A stretch of 64,000 nucleotides of DNA, from the NCBI GenBank assembly GCA_030340625.1, contig JAOPHQ010005721.1, positions 108,794 through 172,793 on the forward strand. The letters run 5' to 3'. This document shows positions 50,067 to 60,380 of the stretch, piece after piece (the stretch's first letter is position 1; each line of letters starts with the position of its first letter). This DNA comes from Merluccius polli (Eukaryota; Chordata; Actinopteri; Gadiformes; Merlucciidae). Position numbers and translations under genes: made by a program. The notes beneath the pieces are model-generated. The model saw only the letters and a list, made by a program, of their open reading frames with translations, was not told where the DNA came from and made no database searches.

Positions 50067-50573
50067 TAGAGGATGTGCATTGGCGGGTTGTTAATGCCCT
50101 ATAGTTTTACATCGCTGTGCGTTTCTGACGGCTGACGGCTGAAGCCCTCTCGCTCAACACTGGACCAAATGCAAAAATTGTTGTCTGCATTATTCCCTGA
50201 GACCCACAAGAATGGGAAAATAGGGTCCAGGTTGAAAAAATCCCAAGTTATCCTTGAAAGGAGAAGCTCCATGTTTTTTCACCCGACCATATGTTGCATA
50301 CCTCTCATCAAGAGCCATAATGCCCATGATTGCAATCCCAGGCCCACAGCGTTCCCAGCCGCCATGTGGGGCTGCTAGTGATCCGGCCAGCATGAGGACG
50401 TTTCAGAGGGAGAACCAGACCGACACACACAATTTATTACCCTATACCCCCGAGGGGGGAAACGGTCCGCCACAAATCTATACCGTCCTGTTGGACCCGG
50501 GCGACTGTTACCCCCCTTGTTCATGTCACCCTGAACCAGAACCAGGACCAACCGTATCACGCGTCACGGTTGA

Positions 50574-50591
50574 CCCCCCCCCCCCCCCCCC

Positions 50592-50631
<40 letters not shown>

Positions 50632-50635
50632 TTCC
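50574..50635. repeat. C homopolymer and (CT)n
   Basis: A 19-base C run is followed by interrupted CT repeats to 50635. Confidence 0.9.
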
Positions 50636-53536
50636 TCTGGGACCTCAAGTACCGGAGAATATCCATCAGTTCATATCTTCATGTTCAGGAAGCAAACTGA
50701 GATCTGATGATGGATTTTGTGACATCCCCCCCCCAGTCTGTTTCCATCTCTGTGTGTTTTTTTAAATGTCTCTAAAAAACGCTTTCTCTTTCTCTTTTTG
50801 AACACACACACACACACAGTATACTTCCTGTTCCCGCCTGCCACCCTTCCTCAGGTCAGAGCCGTCTGCTCTCCCTGTCTGAACCCTCAGGTGTGCCCCC
50901 CCCCCCCCCCTCCCGAATTCACGACCTTTCACCCCTCATGTGCCAAACTCCATTAGCAGCAGACGGAGGTGGTGAGGGGGGAGCTGTGCTTTCCCTGCTC
51001 TGGTATGATGATGGAAACCAGGCATGTGCTGTAATGCATGTAGGTTTTGCATGTGTAATGTAATGCACGTGTGTGTGTGTGTGTATGTATGTATATATGT
51101 GTGTACGGTGTCTTTGCGTGTTCGTTTTAATGCATATAAGTGTGTCTTTGTGTGTGTGTGTATATGCATCTTTGTGTGTATGTGCGTCTTTGTGTGTGCA
51201 TGTGCGTCTTTCTGCATGTATGTGCGTCTTTCTCTCTCTGTGTAGACCTATGTGTGTGTGTGTGTGTGTGTGTTAGAGGTGGCGGCGAGAACAAGAGTAA
51301 AACAAAGAGTTAGGGAGATCGAGATAGAAACCAAGGGAGAGAGAAGAGAGAGGGAGAACAGGGCCACAGAGCCCCAAACCAGCTGCATGTTCTCTGGGGA
51401 CACATTTTTTAAAATTCTTTGACCTTTTACCAGCCTTCACTTTGTTCTCAACCTATCCTTGCTTAGTCCCGCCCCCTTCCCAGCCCTCCCCCCTCCTCCC
51501 ACCCAATTGCAAATCCAAGGAGGCTAAATCAGGAGGTATTCCTCAACTGAACCAGTGTAACTGCTTTCTCCATTTTCTCCACAGTTGATGCATCACTGCA
51601 TGGACCTATCAATGAAATGTACCGTGTCATTTAACTAAGAAGTTAACCATAAATATACCAGGAAGGAAATCGTTAATAAGAGATTCGGAAAACGCATTCA
51701 TTGCAAGATTCTGAAAAATAATGTATAAATATACAGTAAGTGACTGTGTGCAATATATTAGCTAGTGATGTCATTTTACCATAATGTTATATTAACACAT
51801 GGCATGCAAAAGAAAGATTAAAACATAATAATATAGATTTCACATAGGATGAGATAAGGGAAGTACAATATTGATAATAAGTATCCAACAGTGAAATGGT
51901 TCTAGCTAGATTCAATTAATCACAAATATAAATAGGTACTAGTTTGTAATCAGTAACTGACTTAATGAAAATAGAAAATAAGAGAGCGAGAGAGAACCAG
52001 ACAAGACACCCTTAGTTGGCAGTGTTGAATATACATAAACCAGTAATTAATTTGCTATGAGCTCTTGCGTGCACAGCAGAGGAAGGAGGGCTGTCTTTGG
52101 TAGTGAGGGAGATGATCGTCGACGTGAAACATTTACAGCCGGACTTCTGTCTGTGCGCTTCCTCCGGTCTTTTCCATGATGACTAAAGCTTCATCCCTTC
52201 TCAAACTCGGCTTCCTCCTTTTGTAGTCACAGTGACATTGGCAGCCTGGCGTCTGATCTGCTGACGTCAATCAGTCCTGACTCACTGATTCTGTGGAGCC
52301 AACAGTCGGGTTGGAATTGAATTCACATGGATGGAAAAAAAACCCCAGAATAAACGGTTAACTTTAAGATAGATATGCAAATTAACTTGGCTAAATAAAT
52401 GTTCCCATGGATGAAGCCTGGACTTTTCCAATTCCGATGTTCAATCCAGCTATTCTGCTGGCTGGAGTGTTTTAATCAAATGAAATATCTATGTCTGTGC
52501 TGGTGCATTTTTCCCTGTTATTTCATTCTGTCTGTGGTTTGTGAATTGGGATGAGGCCATTGGTTTGTTCATTGTGTTAATCTGGGACAACACGTACCCC
52601 CTAGCAGTTCATAAACTGGTCACTGGGTTTGCAGGTTAGAGCAGGACTCCCGACTTTTCTGAGCAAAGTGTCCTCCTTAAGCACGACGCCAAGGTATGTT
52701 CAATGTGCTGGTTGTTGCCTGGTGTGGTTCAAGTGTGGCATTACCTTTACAGCATGTTAAAGCCATTTTCTGTATTATACGAATGCAGCGCATTAGTTGA
52801 ACCACTGTGTGATCTGAAGCCAGTGAACATGTTGATATTGAATGAAATGCATTGACCACTGCCAGGGTTGGGGGTTCAATTCCCACCGGGGCCACCCATG
52901 CTTAGAAGGTATGCACTGACAGTATTTTAAGAAGCTTTGGGAAAAGTGTTCACCAATTGGTGTATATTATTAAGTATTAAGTACATACTAAAAGATTTCA
53001 TTAGGATTGTGAACTTGACTTGTTGCATCACCGCTGACGTCAAAAGCTGGTCTATTTCTGTCCTTTGTTTTCCTCTGTATTCACTTACCACGTTCCTCTC
53101 TCCACTCTTTTTTCCTATTTTCTCCATATTTGGACGTGGAGGATCTAGCCTCGTCTATCATGTTGTCTTTTCTCTTTATCTTCTGTTTGTCCTCATTTCT
53201 GTACTTTTCCCTTTGCCCCCTCGTTCCCTTGGCCCCCGAAGGCTAAATCCTGCTTGCTTATATGTGCTTTCGGGCCAGACTTGGTGCCGATTCAAATGCC
53301 TCATAACACTTGCCAAATAATGAGACCTTTGGCGGCACCCTTCCAAAAAGGTAGACACCCGCTTGCCAAATAGCAGTCTTGTTTATTTTTCGTCTTTTCA
53401 TTGGCTGTGGTAAGAAGGAACTTTTCTTTGGCCCCTCCGTTAGCCATTTTTAATGTTGCTTGTGTACGCCAACACTGTTGACACAGCCACGGAAAAAAAG
53501 ACTTGCAAATTGCCTCATACTACGTATTTTACTATT
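50636..53536. other. Intergenic DNA with SINE-like segment, no gene seen
   Basis: Contains GT-rich DNA (51068-51275) and a tRNA-like B-box segment (52850-52945). No coding exon is supported. Confidence 0.35.
52843..52970 (+). repeat. Degenerate tRNA-SINE
   Basis: GGGGGTTCAATTCCCACCGG (52870s) is a good tRNA B box. It is followed by a decayed tail (AAGCTTTGGGAAAAG) in the position expected for GTCGCTTTGGATAAAAG. Confidence 0.5.
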
Positions 53537-53605
53537 CTCTCTCTCACTCTCTCTCTGTCTCTGTCTCTCTCTGTCTCTGTCTCTCTCTGTCTCTGTCTCT
53601 CTCTG

Positions 53606-53679
<74 letters not shown>
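53537..53679. repeat. (CT)n microsatellite with CTGT interruptions
   Basis: Higher-order blocks of CTCTCTGTCTCTGT precede a long pure CT run. Confidence 0.95.
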
Positions 53680-53754
53680 CATGTATTCCAGATGTGAAAA
53701 CAGGATCTGAGCCCACGTTGATTAGAAGGAGTTAATTTCACAGCAGTTGGAAAG

Positions 53755-54080
53755 TGGAGAGGATGGGGAAGGTGGTGGGTGGTGATGGTGGGAGGTGGAG
53801 GCGGAGGTCGTGGGGGTGGGTGTTTGGTGGAGGTGTGGGGCTTATTATAACCACCATCTACAGCCTGAGCTAATGCCTGAAGCTGGAACCTGGAGAGGGT
53901 CGGGTAAGGTTAGGGGGAGGGTGGAAGAGGTGGAGGTCATGGCGGTGGGTGGTTGGCGGAGGTGTGGGTACAGCCTGAGCTAACGTCTGAGAAGACCCAG
54001 GGGGGGGGACGTACCTCGGGTCTGACCCAAACAGAGAGGAGGAGGTAAGGGGCTGTGGAGTCTGGAGAACTGGGGGGAAG
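53755..54080. repeat. Duplicated G-rich segment
   Basis: GGAGGTGTGGG..TACAGCCTGAGCTAA occurs twice (about 53827-53873 and 53958-53983) within GGTGGAGG-rich DNA, a local tandem duplication with a period near 110 bp. Confidence 0.6.
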
Positions 54081-54479
54081 GGGGTTAGAAAATGTAAACA
54101 CATGAACTGCATAAGCGGACAATGCCTAAAGGTTCATCTGGGATCCAGCCGTCCTACTATGTTACAAGCAGAACTTCTGGGGGGAGACGGCACAGAGCCT
54201 GGGCCGGAAACCAACCACTGCAAGGGGCGGAGTTACGCCGGGTTTCCTGTTTCGTTATCAGAAGGGGATTTAAGTAAGTATATTTCTACAGACATCAAAA
54301 TGGACGCCAAGTCCCAAAGTTAAAAAAAAGGGGATTTCTTTTCCCACATTCCTATTGAAATAGTGAGAGCAAACCGTGACACTGCCTCACATTAGTTCCA
54401 CTTTATCTGCTGGACGAAGAGCCCCCCCAGGGTGCAGTGAAAACACAGAAGTTACTGTATATCTGTGCTGTGAGCCCAG

Positions 54480-54630
54480 AAGGGAGGGACTTGTGGTCTT
54501 CATGGTCTTTATGACCATAAAGAGAGACTATGAGTATACTTTCATCCAAAGTGTAACAATTCAGATGAATGCCGACAGACTGGGGATCGAACCCTGTACC
54601 TACCCTCTGGGAATCGAACACCTATAGTCC
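54480..54630 (-). repeat. tRNA-SINE, minus orientation, partial
   Basis: TTTCATCCAAAGTGTAACAA and GGGGATCGAACCC, read in reverse, give the SINE tail and a B box (GGGTTCGATCCCC). Confidence 0.6.
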
Positions 54631-54810
54631 CGGCATGATCCTTCCCCCCCGTCCCCAATCCTACAACAACAGCGGCATACGCATATGTTTGTCTGTTTGT
54701 CTGTCCCACCGCTTCACAATGCCCTCAATGTCTTTGCGGGAGCGAAGGAGAAGAGGCCCGTTTGTGTGGCGCGGCAGCGAGATGCAATAGGAGCGCTTGG
54801 AAAGCGAGAC

Positions 54811-54960
54811 GGGGCTGGGCGGAGCGGGCGAGGCGAAGGGGTGACAGAGAGTCATTGTATGCGCTGGAGTGAGGCAACCGGGTGAGGTGGGGCACGCGGG
54901 GTAGAAACTTTAGCCCCGCGGAAGTATTATAAAAGAAATAACAGAGGAAGCGAACAGAGG
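54811..54960 (+). promoter_or_regulatory. Candidate promoter of an unidentified + strand gene
   Basis: GC-box-like GGGCGGAGCGGGCG (54817-54830) precedes a TATA box, TATAAAA at 54928-54934, at the edge of a CpG-richer stretch. The next plausible coding exon is 55923-56063. Promoter activity is inferred. Confidence 0.45.
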
Positions 54961-55082
54961 ACCGAGCGAAGGAAAGCAGGGGAGGGGAGGATGTAGATGA
55001 GGAGAGAGATAGAGAACGCATAGGAGAAGAAAACAAGAAAACAGAGTCGACTAAAGCCAAGCGCGTGTGGTGCAGCTAAGGG

Positions 55083-55215
55083 CGTGTGACCATGGAGTAG
55101 TTCACTAGGGGGCGGGGGGGAGGGGGGGGGAGGGGGGGGGGACAACATGGTCATGTAGGCCAAACAGGAAGCAAGAAACCGGAGATGAGGTGGTGGGGGG
55201 GGGGGGGGGGGGTGA
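55083..55215. repeat. G-rich tract with 18-base G run
   Basis: GGGGCGGGGGGGA-type repeats (55110-55141) and an uninterrupted G run at 55195-55212. Confidence 0.9.
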
Positions 55216-55556
55216 TGGGCGGAGAATCAGCAAGTGTGACAAAAGGTGTGAAGAAATATATAAACAGGACAATAAAAGATGAAAGTGGGACCCTGGGACG
55301 CTAGCAATTTAAGCTGAGCGGATGTGTACCTCTCTAAGTGTAGGAGGAGGAGTAGGGGAGGGGGGTCTGTACATGGGAGGTCATGTGACATGGGGGGGGG
55401 AGAAGGGTGCAACAACTTTGGGGGGTATCCACAAACGCCCCCCCCCCCCCCCAGATGAATCCAGCATGTGTGAGAGAGGCCAACGCATTTTAAAGAGGGT
55501 GTGAGAGACAAAAAAGAGTGAGGCAATTGTTTTTAGAGAGCGAGGACTACTTCTGC

Positions 55557-55610
55557 CTCCCCCCCTCCCCCTCCTCCTCCTCCTCCTCCTCCTCCTCCTC
55601 CTCCTCCCAT
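55557..55610. repeat. (CTC)n microsatellite
   Basis: CCCCCCTCCCC followed by about 11 CTC triplets in the putative 5' untranslated region of the next exon. Confidence 0.9.
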
Positions 55611-55922
55611 CCTCTCCCTCTCCTTCCTCCGAGAGGGGCGAGCGAGGCCGAGGGAGAGCCAGGAAAAGGGGAAGGGCCTTTTATTTTTCTCTTCCTCCTG
55701 CGTTACAGCTGACAAAAACAGCTGGGGAGTCCAGAGACCAGAGCCCACTAGAGAGAGGTGCAGGCAGAGAGGAGTAGGAGCTGGGAGGAGGAGGAGGTGG
55801 AGGTGGAGGAGGAGGTGGAGGAGGAGAAGGATCACCTAGGGAGGAGATTCTAAGGAGTGGGAGCCAGAGGAGGAGTAGGAAGCCAGGACGAGGAGTAGAC
55901 CAGGGTCCCAGTGTGCATCTCT

Positions 55923-56063
55923 ATGGGTTGTGCTCTGAGTTCAGAGTGGTCCGGACAGCAACAGGACGTACAAGTGTTGCCGACGGCAACTGTTGCCAGG
56001 AGCTCCTCTCAGAAGAGGAGGTCAGTGGAGAGGAGCAACAGCGCCAGGATGAGGCTGACCAAA
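55923..56063 (+). CDS. Candidate first coding exon of an unidentified gene (MGCALSS..)
   Basis: ATG opens a 47-codon frame ending at a strong donor, AAA|GTAAGCG. The peptide begins MGCALSSEWSG, a good dual N-myristoylation/palmitoylation signal (Gly2, Cys3, small residue at 6), and ends in a basic, serine-rich stretch, SSSQKRRSVERSNSARMRL, with an RRSV kinase-type site. Purine-rich untranslated sequence and a TATA-containing promoter lie upstream; the intron continues past the window or into sequence where I cannot find exon 2. Next to mammalian KRT18 lie EIF4B and TNS2, so an alternative first exon of a tensin-2-like gene is my best guess. Identity is not established, and a non-coding coincidence is possible. 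Confidence 0.45.
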
Positions 56064-56175
56064 GTAAGCGTTGTGTGTGTGTGTGTGCACACATGTGTTT
56101 GTGTCTGTGTGTTTGCATGCACGCGTGTGTTTGTTTGTTTCTATCCCGCCAAGATGAGGTTGACCAAAGTAAGTG
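56049..56175 (+). repeat. Duplicated exon end and splice donor with GT microsatellite
   Basis: ATGAGGCTGACCAAAGTAAG at 56049-56068 recurs as ATGAGGTTGACCAAAGTAAG about 105 bp later, each followed by a (GT)n run. The second copy duplicates the last coding bases and the donor. Confidence 0.85.
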
Positions 56176-57120
56176 TGTGTATGTGTGTGTGTATGTGTGA
56201 GTCTGCGCGAGTGTGTGTGTGTGTGTGTACGTCCGCAAGTGTTGTTTATATCCAGTGTTGTTTATATCCATCCCTGTTTGAGTGTTTGTTTTACAAGCGC
56301 GCCTACGTGCACCGATGCAGTGGACACAGACCCCCGATGGGCATAAAAAGACTGCAAAAAGTGAACATTAACACAGGCATGACTGCAGACACAGTCGCAC
56401 ACACACATAACACAAGCACGTGTAAAGGTAACCTTTCTTAGCCTGAACGCTGCAAAAGACACGTGCAGCGTTGTGGTAGCATAATGGACTTCGGCCAGGG
56501 ATTCCTGGTCGACTGCACAGAGATTGAGTGCACATTGTGGGGGTGTGGGGGGGGGGGGGTGAGGAGGGGGATAGACCCCATGCCAAAGCTGGACTTGACT
56601 CACTTAGTCTGGATACCATGTTGGGTATTAAGTGGGAAGTGGCAGAAAAGTTACGGCACGTTAGCGAAGGCATTGAGAGAAACCCGCCGAAACGATGCAA
56701 AGTCGCAACGTTAACATGCATACGTTTGATGCACTTGTTTGAATGCGTTCGGCGACGGAAAGTTGGGATTTATTTACACGGGAGAAACGCGTCTCCACAG
56801 AGATTTGGCGTTGGGAAAAACAAGGGACAAATAGGCATGCATTTTTAGCTGCTGAGCTCACCGGTGTTATTCGATTTAGCACATAAGCCGGTAGGTCGTG
56901 TTAACGAGAAACGTATGTTTTCCAAGACAGACCCTGCAGCATAGACACATTATAAATCTAGAGTGAACCGACTAAATCCAATTGATCGATACAAATGTTA
57001 TACACACATATATAAATATATATATATATATATATATGTATGCGATTCTTGTGTCCCTTTCTCCAAAGACGATGAGTGTGGCTCCTCAGAGGCCACATCT
57101 GGGCTGAGGTACAATAGCTC
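56176..57120. other. Putative intron, no exon seen
   Basis: GT-rich DNA to 56230, a 10-base G run near 56549, and an (AT)n tract at 57009-57037. No recognisable second exon. Confidence 0.35.
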
Positions 57121-57123
57121 TGT

Positions 57124-57180
57124 TGTGGACCCCCCCCCCCCATCCTCGGGGGGGGGGGGGGGGGGGGGGGGGGGTCCACA
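57124..57180. repeat. GC hairpin built from C12 and G27 homopolymers
   Basis: TGTGGAC plus a C run, a 6-nt spacer (ATCCTC), then a 27-base G run and TCCACA. The two sides pair perfectly through the flanking TGTGGA/TCCACA. Confidence 0.9.
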
Positions 57181-57834
57181 GCTAAAGTAAACAGCGCTAG
57201 CGGGGCAGGCTAGCGGCAGCAGCATGGCTTCTCAAGTGCTATGACTCACGCACTCGGTAACCGGAGCCCTCTGTCTGGAGAAGGCGCCGGCGCTGTACGT
57301 CACACTTCGTCCAGTACGGCCATTACAGAGGGAGCTCCAACACACACACACACACACTTGTGGGAGATGTGTGTGTGTTTGTGTTGCTGTGTGTTTTGTG
57401 TTTATGCGTGCTTGCGTGTTTTGTTTATGTGTGTCGAGTGATGTGTGTGTGAATGTGCCTTTGTAAGTACGTGTCTTGCCTTGGGAAAATGTGGTGTGAC
57501 GTTGTGCTCAGCCCTCGGTGTGATGTGATGCGTTGTGTATTGTGTGTGTGTTTGTGTGTGTGTGTGTTGTGTGTATACGTGGAGTTGTCTCCATGGCTGT
57601 GAGCAGCGTGGGAACGTGGGGGCCTCTGGTCCCCATCGTCCATCTGCAGCCGGTCAGCTGGTCCTGTACTACTGTGGGAACCACTTACAGCCCACTCCTC
57701 TCCGCGTTCTTCCGTTTTTTTCCCCATCTTTTTATTTCTCTTCTCACTTATTGAAAATGATTCCATGTCTTTCCTCTTATTGCTCTCCACCTTCTCCTCC
57801 ATCGTTTCTCCTCCTCCCCTTTCTCCCTTTCTTG

Positions 57835-57910
57835 TCCTCCTCCTCCTCCTCCTCCTCCTCCTCCTCCTCCTCCTCCTCCTCCTCCTCCTCCTCCTCCTCC
57901 TCCTCCTCCT
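57835..57910. repeat. (TCC)n microsatellite, about 25 units
   Basis: Pure TCC triplets ending in TTCTTTG; poly-Ser and poly-Glu frames over it are artefacts. Confidence 0.97.
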
Positions 57911-58800
57911 TCTTTGTTGAATCTTGTGGATCCAAGAGTGAATGGTGTTTGTGTTTCATCTCACTCTCATTGTGGTGCTGTAATTCTCTGATTATTGTAG
58001 ACGTCCTTGCATCTTACACATCATTACAGAGTACTGGTTTCATTTTGTCGACAGATCGCAACCAGTGTTGCCCTCTATTTTGTAAAATTGCATTTCATAT
58101 TAAATAGAGTATTTTGTTGTACTTTCTATGATAGTCCACAATGTGTATTTATGTTACATATCCCCCGCGGGGTCCTCCTTCTTATTACATTTTCACTTGA
58201 CAGAAGTCATTTCTTTCAATCTCCTCACCATTGGCAGGGAAGTATCACATATCGAGCGAGAAACACAAGACGAATGCGACCTCTTGGAGTAAACAGCGAC
58301 TGCGACATTGTGACATGGTACAGTGGCGTATCGATAAACAGCCCTCAGTTTAAAATAGCTTCCTCAGAGCAGAGCCGCCGGTACTACGGTCTGGCGCTAT
58401 CTGCTACGTTACCATTCCCGTTCTGCTGTCTCAGGACTTAGAGAACGATGCAGTGTTTACCTGAGTGGAAGACGACCAGACGCTGAGGTACCACGCTGTG
58501 GGAAGTGCTTTTATTGACATCTAATTATAGAGTTGGCGCTCCCACGGCCGGCTCTCGCGGAGGTTTGTTGTGAAACGGTGACCTGATCGACGTGAGCTGA
58601 TAAAGGCCGACTGTGTGTGTAATGGTTTAACGTCTTCTTGGCAGCTGCCGTACACAAAACATGGATTTAATTCCCATAAATACCCGGCCAAGGATCACAG
58701 GCTGTATGTGGTTATTATAATGTCATGACTACAAAGCAGTTCAACTTACTGAACACATTGTCTCAAAGCATTTAGGTTTGTTTTGCAGAAAGGCTCCTGT
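57911..58800. other. Non-coding DNA, no exon seen
   Basis: A 144-codon frame at 58007-58441 has mixed composition but no motif, and I see no acceptor/donor pair supporting an exon. Confidence 0.3.
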
Positions 58801-58809
58801 TCTATTTAC

Positions 58810-58885
58810 TATTATTTATTAATTTAGCAGACACATTTTCATCAAAGTGACTTGCAGTGAATTCATTTAGTCTAGTCTGGAGTCC
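58810..58885 (-). repeat. SINE tail, minus orientation
   Basis: TTTAGCAGACACATTTTCAT followed by CAAAGTGACTTGCAG, a diverged reverse copy of the fish SINE tail. Confidence 0.6.
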
Positions 58886-58892
58886 AGTGTGA

Positions 58893-59135
58893 CTCTAAGG
58901 GGCAGCAGTGGCTCAGGAAGTAGAGCGGGTTAGTCTGGCAACTGGCAGGTTGCTGGTTCAATCCCTGGCTCCTCCTCCCTGAGCAAGACACCGAACCCCA
59001 AACGCTCCTGTTGCCTTGCATGGCTGACACTGCCGTCGGTGTATGAATGGGTGTGTGAATGTGAGGCACTAATTGTAAAGCGCTTTGAATGGGCATAGGT
59101 CAGAAAAGCGCTATATGAATGCAGTCCATTTACCA
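58893..59135 (+). repeat. Full-length tRNA-derived SINE
   Basis: GGGGCAGCAGTGGCTCAGGAAGTAGAGC-type A box region (58900-58926) and B box GGTTCAATCCC (58955-58965) form an RNA polymerase III promoter. They are followed by GAGCAAGACACCGAACCCCA and the 3' end AAAGCGCTATATGAATGCAG then TCCATTTACCATTTA. Inserted beside the older reversed SINE tail on its left. Confidence 0.85.
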
Positions 59136-59395
59136 TTTATTGTTACTTACATTGGAAGCTAGACTAAATAATAGACTGAAATCAAAGTAATATAGAGAGA
59201 TCACAGCTAACACCACATTACTGGCGTCATGTACTTACAGGGCAGTGCAAACACCATCTTCTGTAGACTTGTGGGGGACCTCAGGCATAAACAGTGTATA
59301 TATATATAATCAGCTATGTGTTTTTTGCATACTTCATGTTCCTCAAGCTAGGAGGGTCCGTCTCATGATGGCCACGGGCCACAGGCATTCACAAC

Positions 59396-59420
59396 ACACG
59401 CACACACGCACATACGTAAG

Positions 59421-59460
<40 letters not shown>

Positions 59461-59495
59461 CACAAGCACGCACGCATACAAACACACACACACAA
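59396..59495. repeat. (CA)n microsatellite, interrupted
   Basis: CA runs broken by ACGCAC and ACAAAC units. Confidence 0.95.
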
Positions 59496-59617
59496 CCCCC
59501 TCCGCCCCCCTCCAACATTCAAAATAACATACAATACAACTTAATGCTCTACAAATCAACTAGTGTCTAGTACATTAAATAATAATACAAACTAACAGAA
59601 ATGGGTCGAAATGTAAT

Positions 59618-59643
59618 TGGAATTGAATTGAATTGAATTGAAT
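59618..59643. repeat. (AATTG)n pentanucleotide repeat
   Basis: Five units of AATTG. Confidence 0.85.
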
Positions 59644-60327
59644 GTGTCGTTCCCACGCTCTCTCATGTTACAAATTACGGAATTCCTGTGTAAGGTCCAA
59701 ACCCATGGGGTGTGTGTGTGGAGTCGGCCGGATTCCTGTGGGTAGAAGAACTAATGTTCTGGTCCAGGACTGTGACCAGGGGTTCGAGGAATGCTCTTTT
59801 TGTGTAGTTTTTTTATGGGGGGGGGGCAGACGTGCATATGAAAGCTGATGAGGACAAATAGAATCGGCGTAAAGCTTTCGCTCCCTCCTGAGAAACACAT
59901 AAGTCCTGGATTTCAGCGACAGCCTCTAAACCAAACACCTCGCCGCAGACCACGCACCAAATATGTTCTCCTGTCTCCGCTCCCTGCGAACACCTCGCTT
60001 GATGTTGATCCAAGATTGACTCTGAACAGAAGAATGTTTGGAGGGAACAGATTCAGGGAGCAGGGTGGGTTTCCTGGCAGCGCCAGAGGCGAACAAGAGG
60101 CGAACGAGAGGCGAACAGGGCACCTGAAACAGGGGCTGGTGGGGGGGTGGGGGGGTAGGATTCAGTGTTATAGTACCCAAGGGCACGCTGGACTCAGCTG
60201 ATTACTCCCGTGACGCCGCTGTTCCTTCGCTGGGCCTCCTAGACCCGCTCGCTCAGTTTGATTCTCATGTGGGTCATGTGTGTTCTCCGTTTCTCTCTCT
60301 GGTGCATTCGCTTCTTTCTCTTAATGC

Positions 60328-60330
<3 letters not shown>
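59644..60330. other. Non-coding DNA, no exon seen
   Basis: Contains AGAGGCGAACA-type triplication (60085-60120) and a short G-rich stretch (60136-60157). No recognisable coding exon. Confidence 0.3.

Positions 60331-60377
<47 letters not shown>
60331..60377. repeat. (CT)n microsatellite
   Basis: About 23 uninterrupted CT units. Confidence 0.95.

Positions 60378-60380
<3 letters not shown>

Larger units (their letters stand above)
48879..50260. mobile_element. Composite inverted-repeat element of about 1.4 kb
   Basis: The left end TTTCAATGATAACTGGGATT then GTTCAACCTGGACCC is mirrored at the right end (50223-50260, reading GGGTCCAGGTTGAAAAAATC then CCAAGTTATCCTTGAAAG). Between them lie a second hairpin (48933-49120) and an inner inverted-repeat element (49168-50066). 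It abuts or slightly overlaps the MITE on its left. Confidence 0.7.

Noticed and set aside
57535..58107. 190-codon frame with a poly-Ser run
   Set aside because: Driven by the (TCC)n and GT repeats; no recognised protein.
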